A DNA stretch of 64,000 nt from Sinohyriopsis cumingii (taxonomy: Eukaryota > Mollusca > Bivalvia > Unionida > Unionidae). The notes below the pieces were generated by a model, which saw only the letters and a list, made by a program, of their open reading frames with translations, did not search any database and was not told where the DNA came from. Each line of letters starts with the position of its first letter. Within the stretch, counting starts at the first letter, position 1. A program made the position numbers and the translations under genes. Shown here piece by piece: positions 23,050 through 36,100 of the stretch. The stretch covers positions 97,829,451-97,893,450 of the forward strand of contig CM068825.1 of the NCBI GenBank assembly GCA_028554795.2, given 5' to 3'.

Positions 23050-26000
23050 TGAGACCCATTGGTCAATCATCTCCAGAGTCAACCATAACCTACTAGTGCC
23101 TAAATAGAGCACTGTTAAACATGGGATGAGTGTTTAATGTTCCTTTGACGGTACTCGTTAGCCAAACCAATTATGCCCATTTCCATTCATACAAATTTTG
23201 TGTATGCACTCATGCAGATAATCACATTAGTGCATACACGGAATATATATTCATGGTGACTAAATCTGGTTCCCTCTTGAATTGAAAAACTGATCACAGA
23301 AAGGGAAATTTTATGATTTATTCATTTTAAGTCCACAGTTCCTCGTCAGATCTAGAGCCAGAAATTAACTTGATATGCTGCTGAAACTTTGTTTTACATT
23401 TTTTCACTAGCAAAGTTAAGTTTTGGGGATGTTGACTAACACAGTTACCATACAAAGCAACTCCTTTACTGTTAGCAGTAACACCACTTGAACATAAACA
23501 GCTTTTAGTTTGCAAGATTACATTCAATTTTAATATTTATAAAAAAAATTTAAAATTAGAATGAAAGATCACTCGAGTTCCTGTCATCGTAAAAAGGTTA
23601 AATAACTGGTACCAGCAAGAAAACTTGCCACTGCATCCTTTTTCCGCTAACAAATCAAAGATTTCAACTAGCAAATTGTTAGCTGACCAGCAAGTTATTC
23701 TCTTTTTTGAAGAAAATATATTTAAGAATTATTTGTAGCAGACTTCTTCGTCACCAGTCATGTCAGAAAAAGAAATCGGTGGTGAACAAAATGTTGGTTT
23801 TATTGCTAACTTACTAATGTTAACATTGAAGCCTTCAGTCCATGTGACATAGAAGAAGTCAGCTTAAAAAAGCTTGTGAAACCTGAAACAAAGCTTTTGG
23901 TCTGTAGTTAAAACATTTCATGCCTCAACATAAATGGCAGCATCTCTCTAGGCTCAGATGACAGTAAATTCAGTTCATTTGTAAAAAAGTTTTCTTTACT
24001 CGAAGATAAGTATTCTAACTCAAGAGATTCAAATGATATTATTTTGTTTATATAAGCATTTTATTCAAAATTAAAAGTTAATTAATTTGTAATCTCATCT
24101 TTATAAGGCAGTATCTGGGCTCCATAACTGCTAACCATGTTATGTACTAAACGACTGTGTAGTGAGAATAATTAAAAATTGGATAAATGCATGTGTGTGT
24201 TTATGTGGGGCATTGGAGAAGGGAGAGGATAAATTATATGCCTGTTAAACATAGTTATAATTTTAGTTCATGTAAGTAAATGGATTTCTTTTCATATTAT
24301 TTGTGAATACAATCTTGTCAAATAATGTTTTAAACAGAAATAAAGATATACTACTAAACTTCATGTTATATGTTTTCAATATGTATATTGCATATATTTG
24401 TTAGAGTAGAGTTACATACAAGTAACATGCAGTGCAAGATGTAACAACCTTAATAAAAATACTTGACAGGGAGGGCTCATTTCTAATCTGTCACAGAATT
24501 GTCATGAAGTTTAATGTGATTTAAAATGATGAAAAAATCTCATTAATGTGGACAAAGTAAATAGGATTAAATATTGATTGCAGATCTGTCAAATACTTCC
24601 TGACATTAGGCACTAAATATATATATCATTAGCACTTAACTGATGCCAGAGTTTGGATCACAGATTTGATGCATGTGTTTAATCCACGTTACATCCACTG
24701 ATGCCATCCAAAAAATTGTTGTTAAGAAAATGTACTAGTCCATTTTGACCATGTGTATCCCGGGTTTCCATACTATAATTCACCAACAAATTCATATGCT
24801 CTAATTATGGTAATAAAGAGTTCCTACTATCTTTAATCACTCTTAAATATATGATTTCATAATAAAATGACACAAATGTTGTAACAGGCCTTATTGGAGG
24901 ATACATGAAGTAAATAAGCATTGATCTGTGTCTGTCACTTTCTGTTTTGTGATTGTTTAAATGCACTTGGAGCTGCAATATGACATTTCAGTTGCAATCT
25001 TTATGTGATGAAAAACTCAGACAAGTTTATCAGTTGCATTGTTTACTGACACGAAAGAAAAACTCCACAAAGGAAGGAATTGCCTGTAGTAATTAAGCTA
25101 ATGGGGATTTGAGACCACCTTACCAATTCTCAGTTCCCAGGCCCAAAATACTTTATGGATTACCCGAAACTTTTCCCTCCTGAGGATTTTTTCACACATG
25201 TACATCTGTGATTGTAGTCCACGTGGAGCTTATCATACACAGGCAAACATTTATTGTAGTTTGAATGTAATCAGTTACCTATTTTTTGTCACTAATGACC
25301 AATTTTATATTTGTGCTCAGTCAATGACGGTTTTCCACCTCATTGTGCTGTCTTGGACTATGCCATAAGGCTAATCATTTTATCTTCACCAGCCACTGAG
25401 TATAGTTTACTAATTGTATTAAGACTACTTTCTATTGCTGCAAACAGTCCGGAATAGACGTATATCCGTCAATGCAGATTATTTTGCCAGTGGCACCAGT
25501 TAATGTTGATTCAGTGCAGACTGCACATACATCTGACTGGTGTACATATAGTGAGAATTGGTACGATCAATGGGAAAAAATATAAATTAAAAAAATATTC
25601 CAATATTCCTTTTATTTAATAATGAATATTGATTTACAGATACAAATATTGCACTACCCAAAGAATGCTGTAGCAGATAATACACTAGTTCATTATGTTA
25701 CATTTTCAGGATAAACACATAACATTACAATTTTATTCACAGTTCAATGATGAAGGAATGGAACTTCTTTTCACTGTTTTTTTTTAAAGTTCATGCTGGT
25801 TAAACTATAGTTACATGTATATCCAAAAATAACCTATTCCTAGATTAGATGAAAAATTCATCAGCAGATACGTCATTTCTAGGATCAATAATCCTATATT
25901 CGCTGTAAACCCAACCAACCCTCATCTACATCGAAAAAACATTACTAATAAGACATAAATTATGGAATTTAAGAGACATTATTTTCAAAACAAATAATCT

Positions 26001-27183
26001 AACTTAAATACAAGGTAAATCTGAAAAAATACTTAGGAGTTAACAAAGTTCTAAGTTACTATATCTAATCTTTATGTTCTGGGTTTGCATTGTGTGATCA
26101 TATCAACTGATGTTCTTACATGCTAACCTTGCCTTCATTAAACAAAGGCCATCCATTTAGTACATACACGTTTTTTTTTTTTTTAACCCAAATGCGTGCA
26201 CTTGTGTATGGGGGGGTCTACTGATAATGTATGTATGCATAGGAAATAGGGTGGGATGGGGTGAAACCACGATAATAATTTGTCTAATTCATACCTGTTC
26301 AACTTGGTTCAGTCAGTGTTTGAATTTTAGCAGACACTAGAAAAACTTTTTAAAGCTACACAGCTCATTTCTTTGATGCAGCCAGACATTCAACGTCAGT
26401 GGACTATGTTTTATTAAACACGTTAATATTATTAATCCTTGATGGTTTCTGGGTGGATTAAATATAGGCCGTTGTATAGAATTGGGGGGCATCAAGCATA
26501 TGTACATGGGGTGTGTGTATAAAAAATTATACATGTGTACAGGGAGGGATCAAGCTTTGCCATATTTATGCATACCTACTAAATTGATGGCCCCACACTG
26601 CAATCTCTCACAGCGGGCAACAGATGGCAGTCATGCTATTTGTCAGTGGTACATAGACCCAAGTTTTATTTCAATATTTCAAATCATGCAAAGATTTTCA
26701 AAAATTATTTGTCTAATAAAATTTGAACCGATCCATAATATATAAATTATTTATGGACAATATGAAAATAACAAATACTGATGTATTTTATTCAGTTTTA
26801 ATGTTTTATGTTCTCTTAATTAAATTCAAAGGTTTTTTTTAACAAATTAAAGGACTTTTTTCATCTATAAGAAAAACTTTTTTTTATCCAAGAAGTTTTT
26901 GAGGCATCCTTGCTGATTCAAGGAATTTTTAAAATTGTACAGAACACAGGAGAAGGAAATGTTAAGTATGGTTGATTGCATGGAAGAACTATTAATTTCA
27001 TCAAATAATGGTTTATTATGACAAAAATCAGTGACTGACATTAAGGGCTGTTCCAGTAAAACATACCCCGGACTCAGGGAAGACACTTTTAATGTGGGGT
27101 ACTCACCCACAGATGCAATTAGAATTTTCTTATTATACCCTAGCATATATTTTTAAAAAAATGCCTTCCCTGGGTGCGATGTG
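23050..27183. other. Non-coding stretch, nothing recognised
   Basis: AT-rich sequence with no recognised gene, RNA gene or mobile element. ORFs at 23327, 26337, 26482 and 26865 show no family signature. Confidence 0.35.
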
Positions 27184-29065
27184 TAGTGTGACCCTGCTAT
27201 AGCATGTTCTGTTTTAACACAAATTCAGATATAACACGGTCATGGTGTGGTTCCCGAAATTTCATATACATATATTTTTCTCATACATGAAAAATTTCTT
27301 TCTTAAAATTACAACAAAAAGAACATACACAGTTTATTATCATTTTGGGGAAGAGATCGCGTATGAATAATACAAGATGATCGTGGCATGGCTCCTGAAA
27401 TTTTATATGTATTTTTCTTGAGCACAAAAAAGTAGATTTTTCTTCTAACAAGTACGAAAAATAATGTGTAAAAAGTTTATTCTGGGATCAAGCAGGGCTT
27501 CACCAATGTAGCAAACTCTGATTTTTTTTCCATATTGGCGACAAAATATATCATCTGGCGATTTTTTTTATTGGTGACATTGTTGGCTGTTTAAACTTGC
27601 ATTTACCACCATCGGTTGGAGTGGAGAAATTCAGAGGCCCCATGAAAGGAAGCTGCAAACTGGATATAAAATGCACTGAATTCCTTGTCCATATTGACAA
27701 ACCATCTAAACAGTGCAGTGTTATACCATAATCCACTTATCTTGACATATAGCATGAGTATTGTATGTTGTGAGATATCTGCTTCTTTGTTGTTGACATT
27801 TCTGGTAACTGAGATCAACAGGACGAGGCATTATCTCGTAATCTATCTTTTGTCGGATTTTTGGCCACTCGCTACTAATTAATATATTTACATAGACTGA
27901 CGTTTGTATGTGGGTGGTAAGTAAAATTCCTCTTCTTTTCACTCATAATTAAATCCTTCAGAACTCACATTTTCTGTAATAATTCCCATAATCAGACCAG
28001 AACACCCTCATCTCTATTTTCCATTGATCCCTTGTTAAATTTCTGATGCATGTGTGGAAGGCAGCATCATGCTGCTACCACAAATGTAAGAAAAAACCCA
28101 CATCTTACTTATTGGTTTATTCAATAGGCAGGGAGGAAAAGTAACTAGAATAGACCAAATGATGGTCAATTCCTTTTTTTCAAATGTACCCAGATAAAAT
28201 AGTTTGCTGAAATTTCAAAGGAAACATTACCTTTGAAACACAGATTGTTATGAAAACGTACTCAGCAAATAGAATACAATTTATTTGATGTTGCTGCCAC
28301 AATAAGAAATGGGCATTTGTTTGGTTCTCCAAAGACTTCAATAATGCATGCACCCTTCAACAAAGAAAGCCGTATACAATCTTCAATAAACAATGAAATT
28401 TTCTTCAAAGGAAGTCAGTACCAAACTTAAATATAATTGAATATAATGGATTTTTGCATTTTCCAACGTGACTGGAACACGTTAACTGTGCTGTGAACGT
28501 TTCCTTTCTGCAAGGAAAAAGTTTATGTTTATGAATGCTACCAATGGCACCTTAAAATGCAAACTTTTACCGACTTGGGACGTACTGAAAAGTAAATGTG
28601 CTTCTTCTTCATTCATTACGAGATTGCGCTATGTTTTTCCACTGAATTCAGACCATTATGACTTTAACAAAATTACTGAATTTTTATAAATCTGTGTGTG
28701 CATTTTTTCAATGGAGTCACTTGTATTGTGGATTCAGTGTAATTGAGATTCGTGGGTAAGTACTCAGCGTTGATACTCTATTCGTGCTATACATTAGACA
28801 TGTATGTATAAAAAGTATTCACTTATATGTACCAATTTGTGGTTCTCAAATTAAACTATTATACATGCCTTCTTTTCACTACAGGTGTATTTCTCATTTA
28901 ATATGCATCAATAAGATGGTAACTGTGCCGATGAAGCACATGTTTTTTGGGGTAAATGAATCATTTTCTTCAGTAAACTGACCAGGTTGCTTATTACACA
29001 GTTCGGTCTATAACATGGTCGGGTTCTATGGCTCCCAATTACCCTGTTATAGTGGGGTCACACTG
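27184..29065. mobile_element. Candidate pogo/Tigger-like non-autonomous element with inverted termini
   Basis: The left end reads TAGTGTGACCCTGCTATAGC. The reverse complement of the right end reads CAGTGTGACCCCACTATAAC. Both are followed by a region with ATATAACA.GGTC or TATAACAGGG motifs, and by GGTTCCCGAA or GAGCCATAGAA. Termini of the form CAGTGTGACC..ACTATAAC with a TA next to the right end fit pogo/Tigger or related Tc1-mariner MITEs. A direct duplication of about 100 bp (near 27235-27330 and 27375-27475) sits inside the left part. The ORFs within (27551-27942, minus strand, overlapping frames) have no motif I recognise, so no transposase is claimed. Confidence 0.55.
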
Positions 29066-30030
29066 TATGTTTAAACAGAACGACCCTAAGTAAGCCATAT
29101 AGTAGATTATGTACATTTCTTCCCTCAGTAAAATATAACACATCAAATGATAAAAATGTTTCAAGTTCCATGGATAATGATGTTTCTGGTAATCACACAA
29201 AAAAATATTGCTTAAAAAGGTTGCACCATACAGTTTTTTCCAATAGCTACTCTTATAAAGTTTTAGAGTTACTAGTGGCTCATCAATGGTCAGTTGTTTC
29301 CTCCAATTCTTAAACCGCAAAAAACACCCCACTGATCTAAGATTCCAATACATGGTTGTTTCTGGGTAGAATCAATACTCAAGTTAGTACCAATATCGGT
29401 TGTACAAAGTCTCCAAGCATGCATGAACCAACAAAAGATCAAACCAGGACTTTATAGGCAGTTTCCTGACACTGCTCGACTTGACCAATCGTGTTCTGAT
29501 TAGGTTGAAACTATGAACATTTAAAAGCTACCTCTATGCTAAAAAAACAACCAGCTGCAGTTACTTCTATTGTAGTCCACAAGAAAATCTCTTTCTGCTT
29601 TTCGAAGACCTGAAGTATAGCTAAGAAAGTTTTTGTATTCAGCAGAAAGAAGCATCACAATTTATAAAAAATAGTTTTTATGGATTCACAGAAGAGATGC
29701 AGCCTATTTTGGAGAATCCATCATCCATCCAGTCATTCAAATGCCACTAATTCATGAAAATGTACATCAACCTATACAGCATTTTTACAAATTGTGTCCC
29801 AGTTATTGCTTAGCAGAATTTTGACAGCCTTGGTTAAATTAACTTGCAATAATTGAACTGGACCTTATTAAACATAAATATATAAGGAAATAATTAGTAT
29901 TATAACACCTAAAAGTCAACATGATGACAAAATAGAGTTACACTGTTTCACACTTTTAAAGAAAAACAATAAAGGACAATAATTGTTCCCTAATAGCTGA
30001 ATGAAGTCAAGATTTTGAAGTACAATAAAT
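29066..30030 (-). other. Downstream flank / probable 3' UTR of ACTR10
   Basis: The first part after the stop at 30031 should be the 3' untranslated region on the minus strand. No perfect AATAAA signal was found on that strand close to the stop; a TATAAA variant exists near 29662. Nothing else is recognised. Confidence 0.3.
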
Positions 30031-30146
30031 TCAGGCCACTTCTTCTCTGTCAAGTGCACACCAATCTGTCAACTTTCCAGTCTGCAGGTACATGTCTCTG
30101 GTCACACTTTTACTTGGCAAAGTCTCCAAAGCACCAAACATAGCTC
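30031..30146 (-). CDS. ACTR10: ACTR10 exon 13 and stop codon
   Basis: 116 bp of coding sequence; reads (G)[19 protein letters not shown], then [18 protein letters not shown] and TGA. It matches '[35 protein letters not shown]'; the rest of the vertebrate tail is absent. Confidence 0.95.
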
Positions 30147-33100
30147 CTGTAAACAAATGTGTGAAAATAACATTATTTTACTTTTTTCTGTGGCATAAAA
30201 TATTGATAAATAAAGGAAGAAATTAATCAACCTAAATATTGGGCAATTCTTAGTTGTTTGGAAATCAATAGTTTACGAAAAGAAGACAAGACAAAATTTG
30301 TCACAAGTTTGAATGATAAAATGGAATAGACAACAATGTAGAATGATGTTCACTTCATTGCATGGATACACATTTGGTAAACAATATCTGAAATGCCATG
30401 GTCACAGTCAATTTCTATGCATAAAATTTAATCATGAATGTCTGTGCATATAGGTACCTCCAAGCCAGCTTGTATAATTCTCCTTGGCAGGGGGTAGATG
30501 GAACTTGAATTTCTTGAGGGAAAGGTTATCAGCATATTTGGGCTTCTTAATTAAATCAAATAACTCTTCCTTTATCCTGTGATACATTCCAGGTAACATG
30601 GTGGTTCCACCAATAATCACTATGTTCTCTGCCAATTCTTTTCTCATGTCTATAGGACACTGAAACAGAAATAAAATGAAAATTCTGGAATGAACAACTT
30701 TAATGATGGGGGAAGTTTTTCAAATTCCATCTTTGATAAACGGAAGATCTTACCATAGTGCTAATTAAAATTCAGGCATGCATAGTGCCAATGCATCAAA
30801 ATTGCAAAATTTCGTTCTTTACATCACAGCTATCAGATGATATGTCCTCAGTAAAGTGATTCTGTCTACATGAACACTGGACTATTGAGAAAATATATGT
30901 ACCTGTAATATGGCATCAAGGATCAGTGTAACTATGGAGACCTCTTCATTATCTTGCTCAAACATCACCTCACAGGCCCTCTCTCTGTAAAAAAAAAAAA
31001 CTATGTAAGTGTAACATACTTTCCAACAGGGTTCATACTGAACTCTGAATGATAAATTCAAAGACTTTTCCCCAACTTTGAAAGACCACAAACAGAGATT
31101 TCCAAGACCTATTTTCACTAACATTTTGTATACAGGTTATATGAGAAAACAACGAATGCAGAATACTACAATATTGTTTAGTGATGAAATTCAATCTATA
31201 ATTAATTTCCTAAAATTGCTTTATAATGATCTGGAAGATAGGTTAACATTCACTGTTATTTCAGAAATATGTAACTAATGCATCCGATTTAATACAAAAT
31301 AAATTGTTCTCTTAACAGACATCAGCACTGCTTTAAACGCATTATTATAGTTGCTGTTTTTTCTCTTCAGTCATTTTGTAAAGAGAAGCCACTGCTGTCA
31401 TCTTTTACTCTGCTCGTCTCCTAAGAGCATTTGACTCTGTTACAAGCACAATGAGTCCTTTTAACTCTGCTTCTTCTGTCATCTGAACAGAGGAAGCATT
31501 TAGGCTGGCAATGTCTGCTTCATGAAGCAGCTTTTTGGCTTTAAGTTCTTCCACTTCACCCATGGCTAACCTCCATTTCTTTCCTTTTCTGATTTTCTCC
31601 TCATGCTCCTCCTCTGCTTTCTTCTTATCCAGATAGGCATGGTACTTATATCATGCAGAGGAGGCATATGTCATCATTTCATTGCTAATGATGATTTCCA
31701 AAGGTCCACCTGCTTTTCTCATTGTGTCAATAATTAGCCTTTAAGCTCTGATGCTTTCTCTGCTGAGGTTCTCAACAGATACCCTTTGTTGACAGAAAAT
31801 CCTCTCTCCACTGTTGCCTGCCCACATGAGAACAATATTTTTGGAAGAACATTCCAAAGTTCAACATATTCCTTTTTTTTGGAAAGGACGGAATAAAACA
31901 CTTCATCAAGGCTGTCATCTGTTCTATTGAAGCATTTCAAGGGACGATTGACCGATGGGATAACTTTATCCACTAATTTTCCATACTGAGTCAATATTAA
32001 ATCACATCGGGACTCTACTTCTCTTCCTGCCTCACACATAATTCATAAGTGTGTAGCTACTGTGTACTAATTTGCATCTTACCTCTGGCATGACTTGTAA
32101 GGGCTCCTTCTCCCATCAAAGCCAAGTTGATCATCTTTTTACACAATGTACAAAACGCCTTTTGTTTACATGTTTTATCCTTTTTCATCAATTCCATGTA
32201 TTTCTCTTGTTCAAGCCAGACATCGTTGAGAGAGCAAAGACCTGGCATTTTTAAACATGAGGTGAAACAAAACTGAAGACGTAAATTGACTGAACAAAGT
32301 TTGAATCCTCTAGCATGTGTTACTTTCCCACACTTTCTACATAGAGTGAGTGCTTGTTCAATGTAACCAAAATTCAATTGTCTGAACAGTCTTGTTAAAA
32401 AAAATTGTGAATTAGTGTAATGAACATTTTGATTGGCCAAAGCTCATGAACTTGTCCAATCAAATTGAACGATTCCTCAAAAGAAAAAAGCCTGGAAAAC
32501 GGACTACATCTGAATCTAACGACATTAGGCAATTTTATTTGTTATAAATAGTGAATACACTATGGGATACTTTACTTCCATCAGACAAAATAGTGATGTA
32601 GTTCATCCTATTCAGTAACTGCCAGACAATTCCGTAAATTACCATAACCTTGAGAGTTTGGAATTATATCCCTTTGCACACATGAACATAGAAATTAAAC
32701 CGCTTGTTAAATCCACATGAAAGGCAATTATTTTTATGTCATTTTTTTCCTTTGCTTGTTTTGACTTTGGAAATATCAGAAGCAGATGATATATGTATGT
32801 ACATCTGTAGTTATGCACACACCCCTTTACTGAAAATGGACTTGTTCAGGAACTGGAAATGGATCTCGAGCATGTCCGTCTATTATACTGAAAACTTCTG
32901 TTAAGTATGAAATGTGCCAATTATGACAGTGTTAGGGCCAGTCTACTCACAGTCAGGTTAGAAATTATAAATCAGTGAATGATTTGACTAAGTTCCTTGC
33001 ACTTTTTAATACATTAAAGGTTTCCATTATTGAAATCGGTAGGGGATAAAAACAAATGGGTTGGTATAGTCAGACTATACATCCGAATCTAACAACCTTG

Positions 33101-36100
33101 GACAATTTTATTTGTGATCATGGACAAAAATTAAAAAATTTGGGTTTATTTCAATTTTTAAAGACTCTGAAAGACCTCAGGGTAATCTGCTCGCTTTTCC
33201 CAAACTTTCAAGGCCTTGAAAATACTACCTCATTTTTCTCAAACTCTCAAAGACCTTATGAACCCTGTCCAATCAGTCAAATTTACAGCTAGAAGATCCA
33301 TATTATAATTCCACAGAATGCAGCATTTTGCCTCTAAACCATGTCATCATTTTGCCTACACATAGGAACTCTCAACATATCAGGATATAGACTTTTAACT
33401 ATTGCAATACTTTGCCAAAATTGGAGTCAACCGAACCATGGATGTAGAATATGATGGATTTCAAAATCTGAACATGTCACCTAAACACTTTTGTCTGTAA
33501 TCTTGACACTGTTGATGCCACTGCAGACAGTGTCTGTAATCTTGACACTGTTGATGCCATTGCAAACAGTGACTGTAATCTTGACACTGTTGATGCCATT
33601 GCAGACAGTGACTGTAATCTTGACACTGTTGATGCCACTGCAGACAATGTCTCCACTGGAAAAGTGATGTATTCATATACCACACACATAACCCTTAAAA
33701 ATGGATTCGGCCAATGTGGGTATGTGAGAAAGCTTGCCAGTAGCTTCGAGGGTCAGTGGTTCTTTCCGGTGATTTCCCGGGTTCTTCCTCCACCATCAAT
33801 ACTGGCCACCTTGTATAGCCTAACGTGTGCTGAAAAATGGTGTTAAACCCCACAACAACAACATAACCCTTAAAAACATGTTAATATCATTTTGAAGACA
33901 TTTGGCACTATATGTGACTGTACCAAAGAGAACTATATTTATCACACTTTCCTGCCAAAAAATGTTCAAAGACATTAGGAAACAGAAAAGTACCGTATTT
34001 AACAATCTGAATGGTGATGTGTTGTAAAAAAATTTTTTTTCGCTAAGTCAAATCATGCATTGCCAGTAAAATTCCATTTGTAATGTTGTAAAACTTTATG
34101 ATTCTAAAATCTTGAAATATGAGACCTTTATCCATAAATTTTTATGTAGGCAGTCAGAAGAACATGCCATGGACAATAACTTAAGTTTAGGTCCATTGCC
34201 TTTCCTCTGCTTCACCCCCAAAAATAAAGTGAAAGATCTATTAGTCCAAAAATCAATCTAATGTGTGCATCATGAATTTGAAAGGTATGTTATCATGGAA
34301 ATGAATGTTACTAATGTATTCCTGCTAGTTCCTGTATAATAAAAGCCCATATTTCAACATAAATAGTCTATCTATATCTAAAAGTGCCTTCATATGACAG
34401 ACTAAGGAGACAGTGCTCGAAGCTCATACTGTCTACTAAATCCCTAAAATCCTAGGTCAGTGTCTGACATATGATTAAACTAAAACTATGACAGATTTTT
34501 CAAAGTATCCTTCAGATTTGCCCAAAACAGGAACATTACTACTGCAACAAGTGCAATTAGTGATTGGAGTATCACACTAGGTCACACTCACTACAATTTG
34601 TTCCCTTGGGCTTCAAAATATGAAACTTGTATTGGTTGACCAAAGTCAGGGGATGGGTATTTGGGGACCATAATTCTTCTAAATGATTACATAAAGTGCT
34701 TGAAATCAAACTCCTTCATAGACTCATCAGTGCCAGCAATATCGTATGCAAAGATATAGAGCTGATTGACATGGACCAGAACTCTATCAAAAATGGAGCA
34801 GATGAGAGAAGTCCCACAAATGGCTTATCTAGGTCTAAAAGGCAATGTTTTTACCAAATACCATCAGAACATGCTGAATGGTTCTTGATCTATGCTGACT
34901 GGAAGCAACACTCCAAGTTTCCAAGTAGTACCCTTCAAGATTAATCCATGCATTAAATTCTGTGGCAAATAGGTCAGACTGACCTAATTTTGCCATTTAT
35001 GAGTGGTGCCTATGGTGATACTCTCCAAGATGAAAACACCCATCGAATTTCATTTCTGTACATGCAGTATCGTCAGAGTCGCTGAGCTAAATGCAACATC
35101 TTAACACTAATGCCTACAATAACAATGCCATCAGGAACTAATCTAAACGATGGGAAAGGGAAACAACTCCATCAAAACTTTAAATGAAAAGATGAAACTT
35201 TTAAAAAGGCACATATACATGAAATATGCAGTTCCTTAAATGATAATTAATTAAATTTTAGTTTATGCACAACTTGATGATCTTGAGTTATTGTAGGTAC
35301 ACATTGCCAGTGTTGCAATGGGGTTTGTCTCATAAAGACCATTGAGGGAGGAAATGGTGGTGTGGTAAGATGATTTAATGCTAAATTATAAAGCTTAGTC
35401 AGTGGCTAACACTTGGATAGGGGTTTTGTACATGTACTATGAAACTGAGAGGCAGACAGGGAATCATGCAAGAGACTGTTATTAGCCTCTTACTTGCTGT
35501 CTTCATGGCATGGAGCTTGTTGGAGGAGCATGGGGGTGGGGGTGCATGAGCAGAACTATTCTTATTGGTTGGTATTAGCAGCAGAATTCAAAGAGCCAAC
35601 CAAATTAGACAATCTTACGTAACATTTCATGATCATATAGAGTACCATGTGATCAGTCACTTCTCTGGTTTTTCAAATGAACAGACAATGACTGTACAGT
35701 TTCACTTCTCTGGCTTTTCAAAGGTACAGACAATGTATTTTGAGTCTCCACATCAAACTTTTCTTATCAATTTCAGCTAGCCTGCCACCACCCCAGTCAC
35801 CACCCATTAATGAATACATGTTGTTCATGCACATGGGGCTACCATGGGATATTTTTTCGTAATCGGATACTCATAAGCTATACTAATAACATAAAGGTAA
35901 TGCCCATTAAATACATCTCTATTACAGTTTTAAGATGGAAAAATATAAGAATATTTACTTCATGCTGGGATCAGCCTAGCTCTATTCCATGAATCTGGGA
36001 TCAACCCAGAATGCACTCTTATGATAGGATCAGCCCAGCACAAAGTCTACTTAAGCTGGGATCAGCCCAGAATACACCTGAATACTGGGATCAGCCTAGC

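Noticed and set aside
33493..33660. CRISPR-like array or a coding 13-residue repeat protein
   Set aside because: Units are head-to-tail with no unique spacers, and the host is a eukaryote; the open frames follow from a 39-bp unit.
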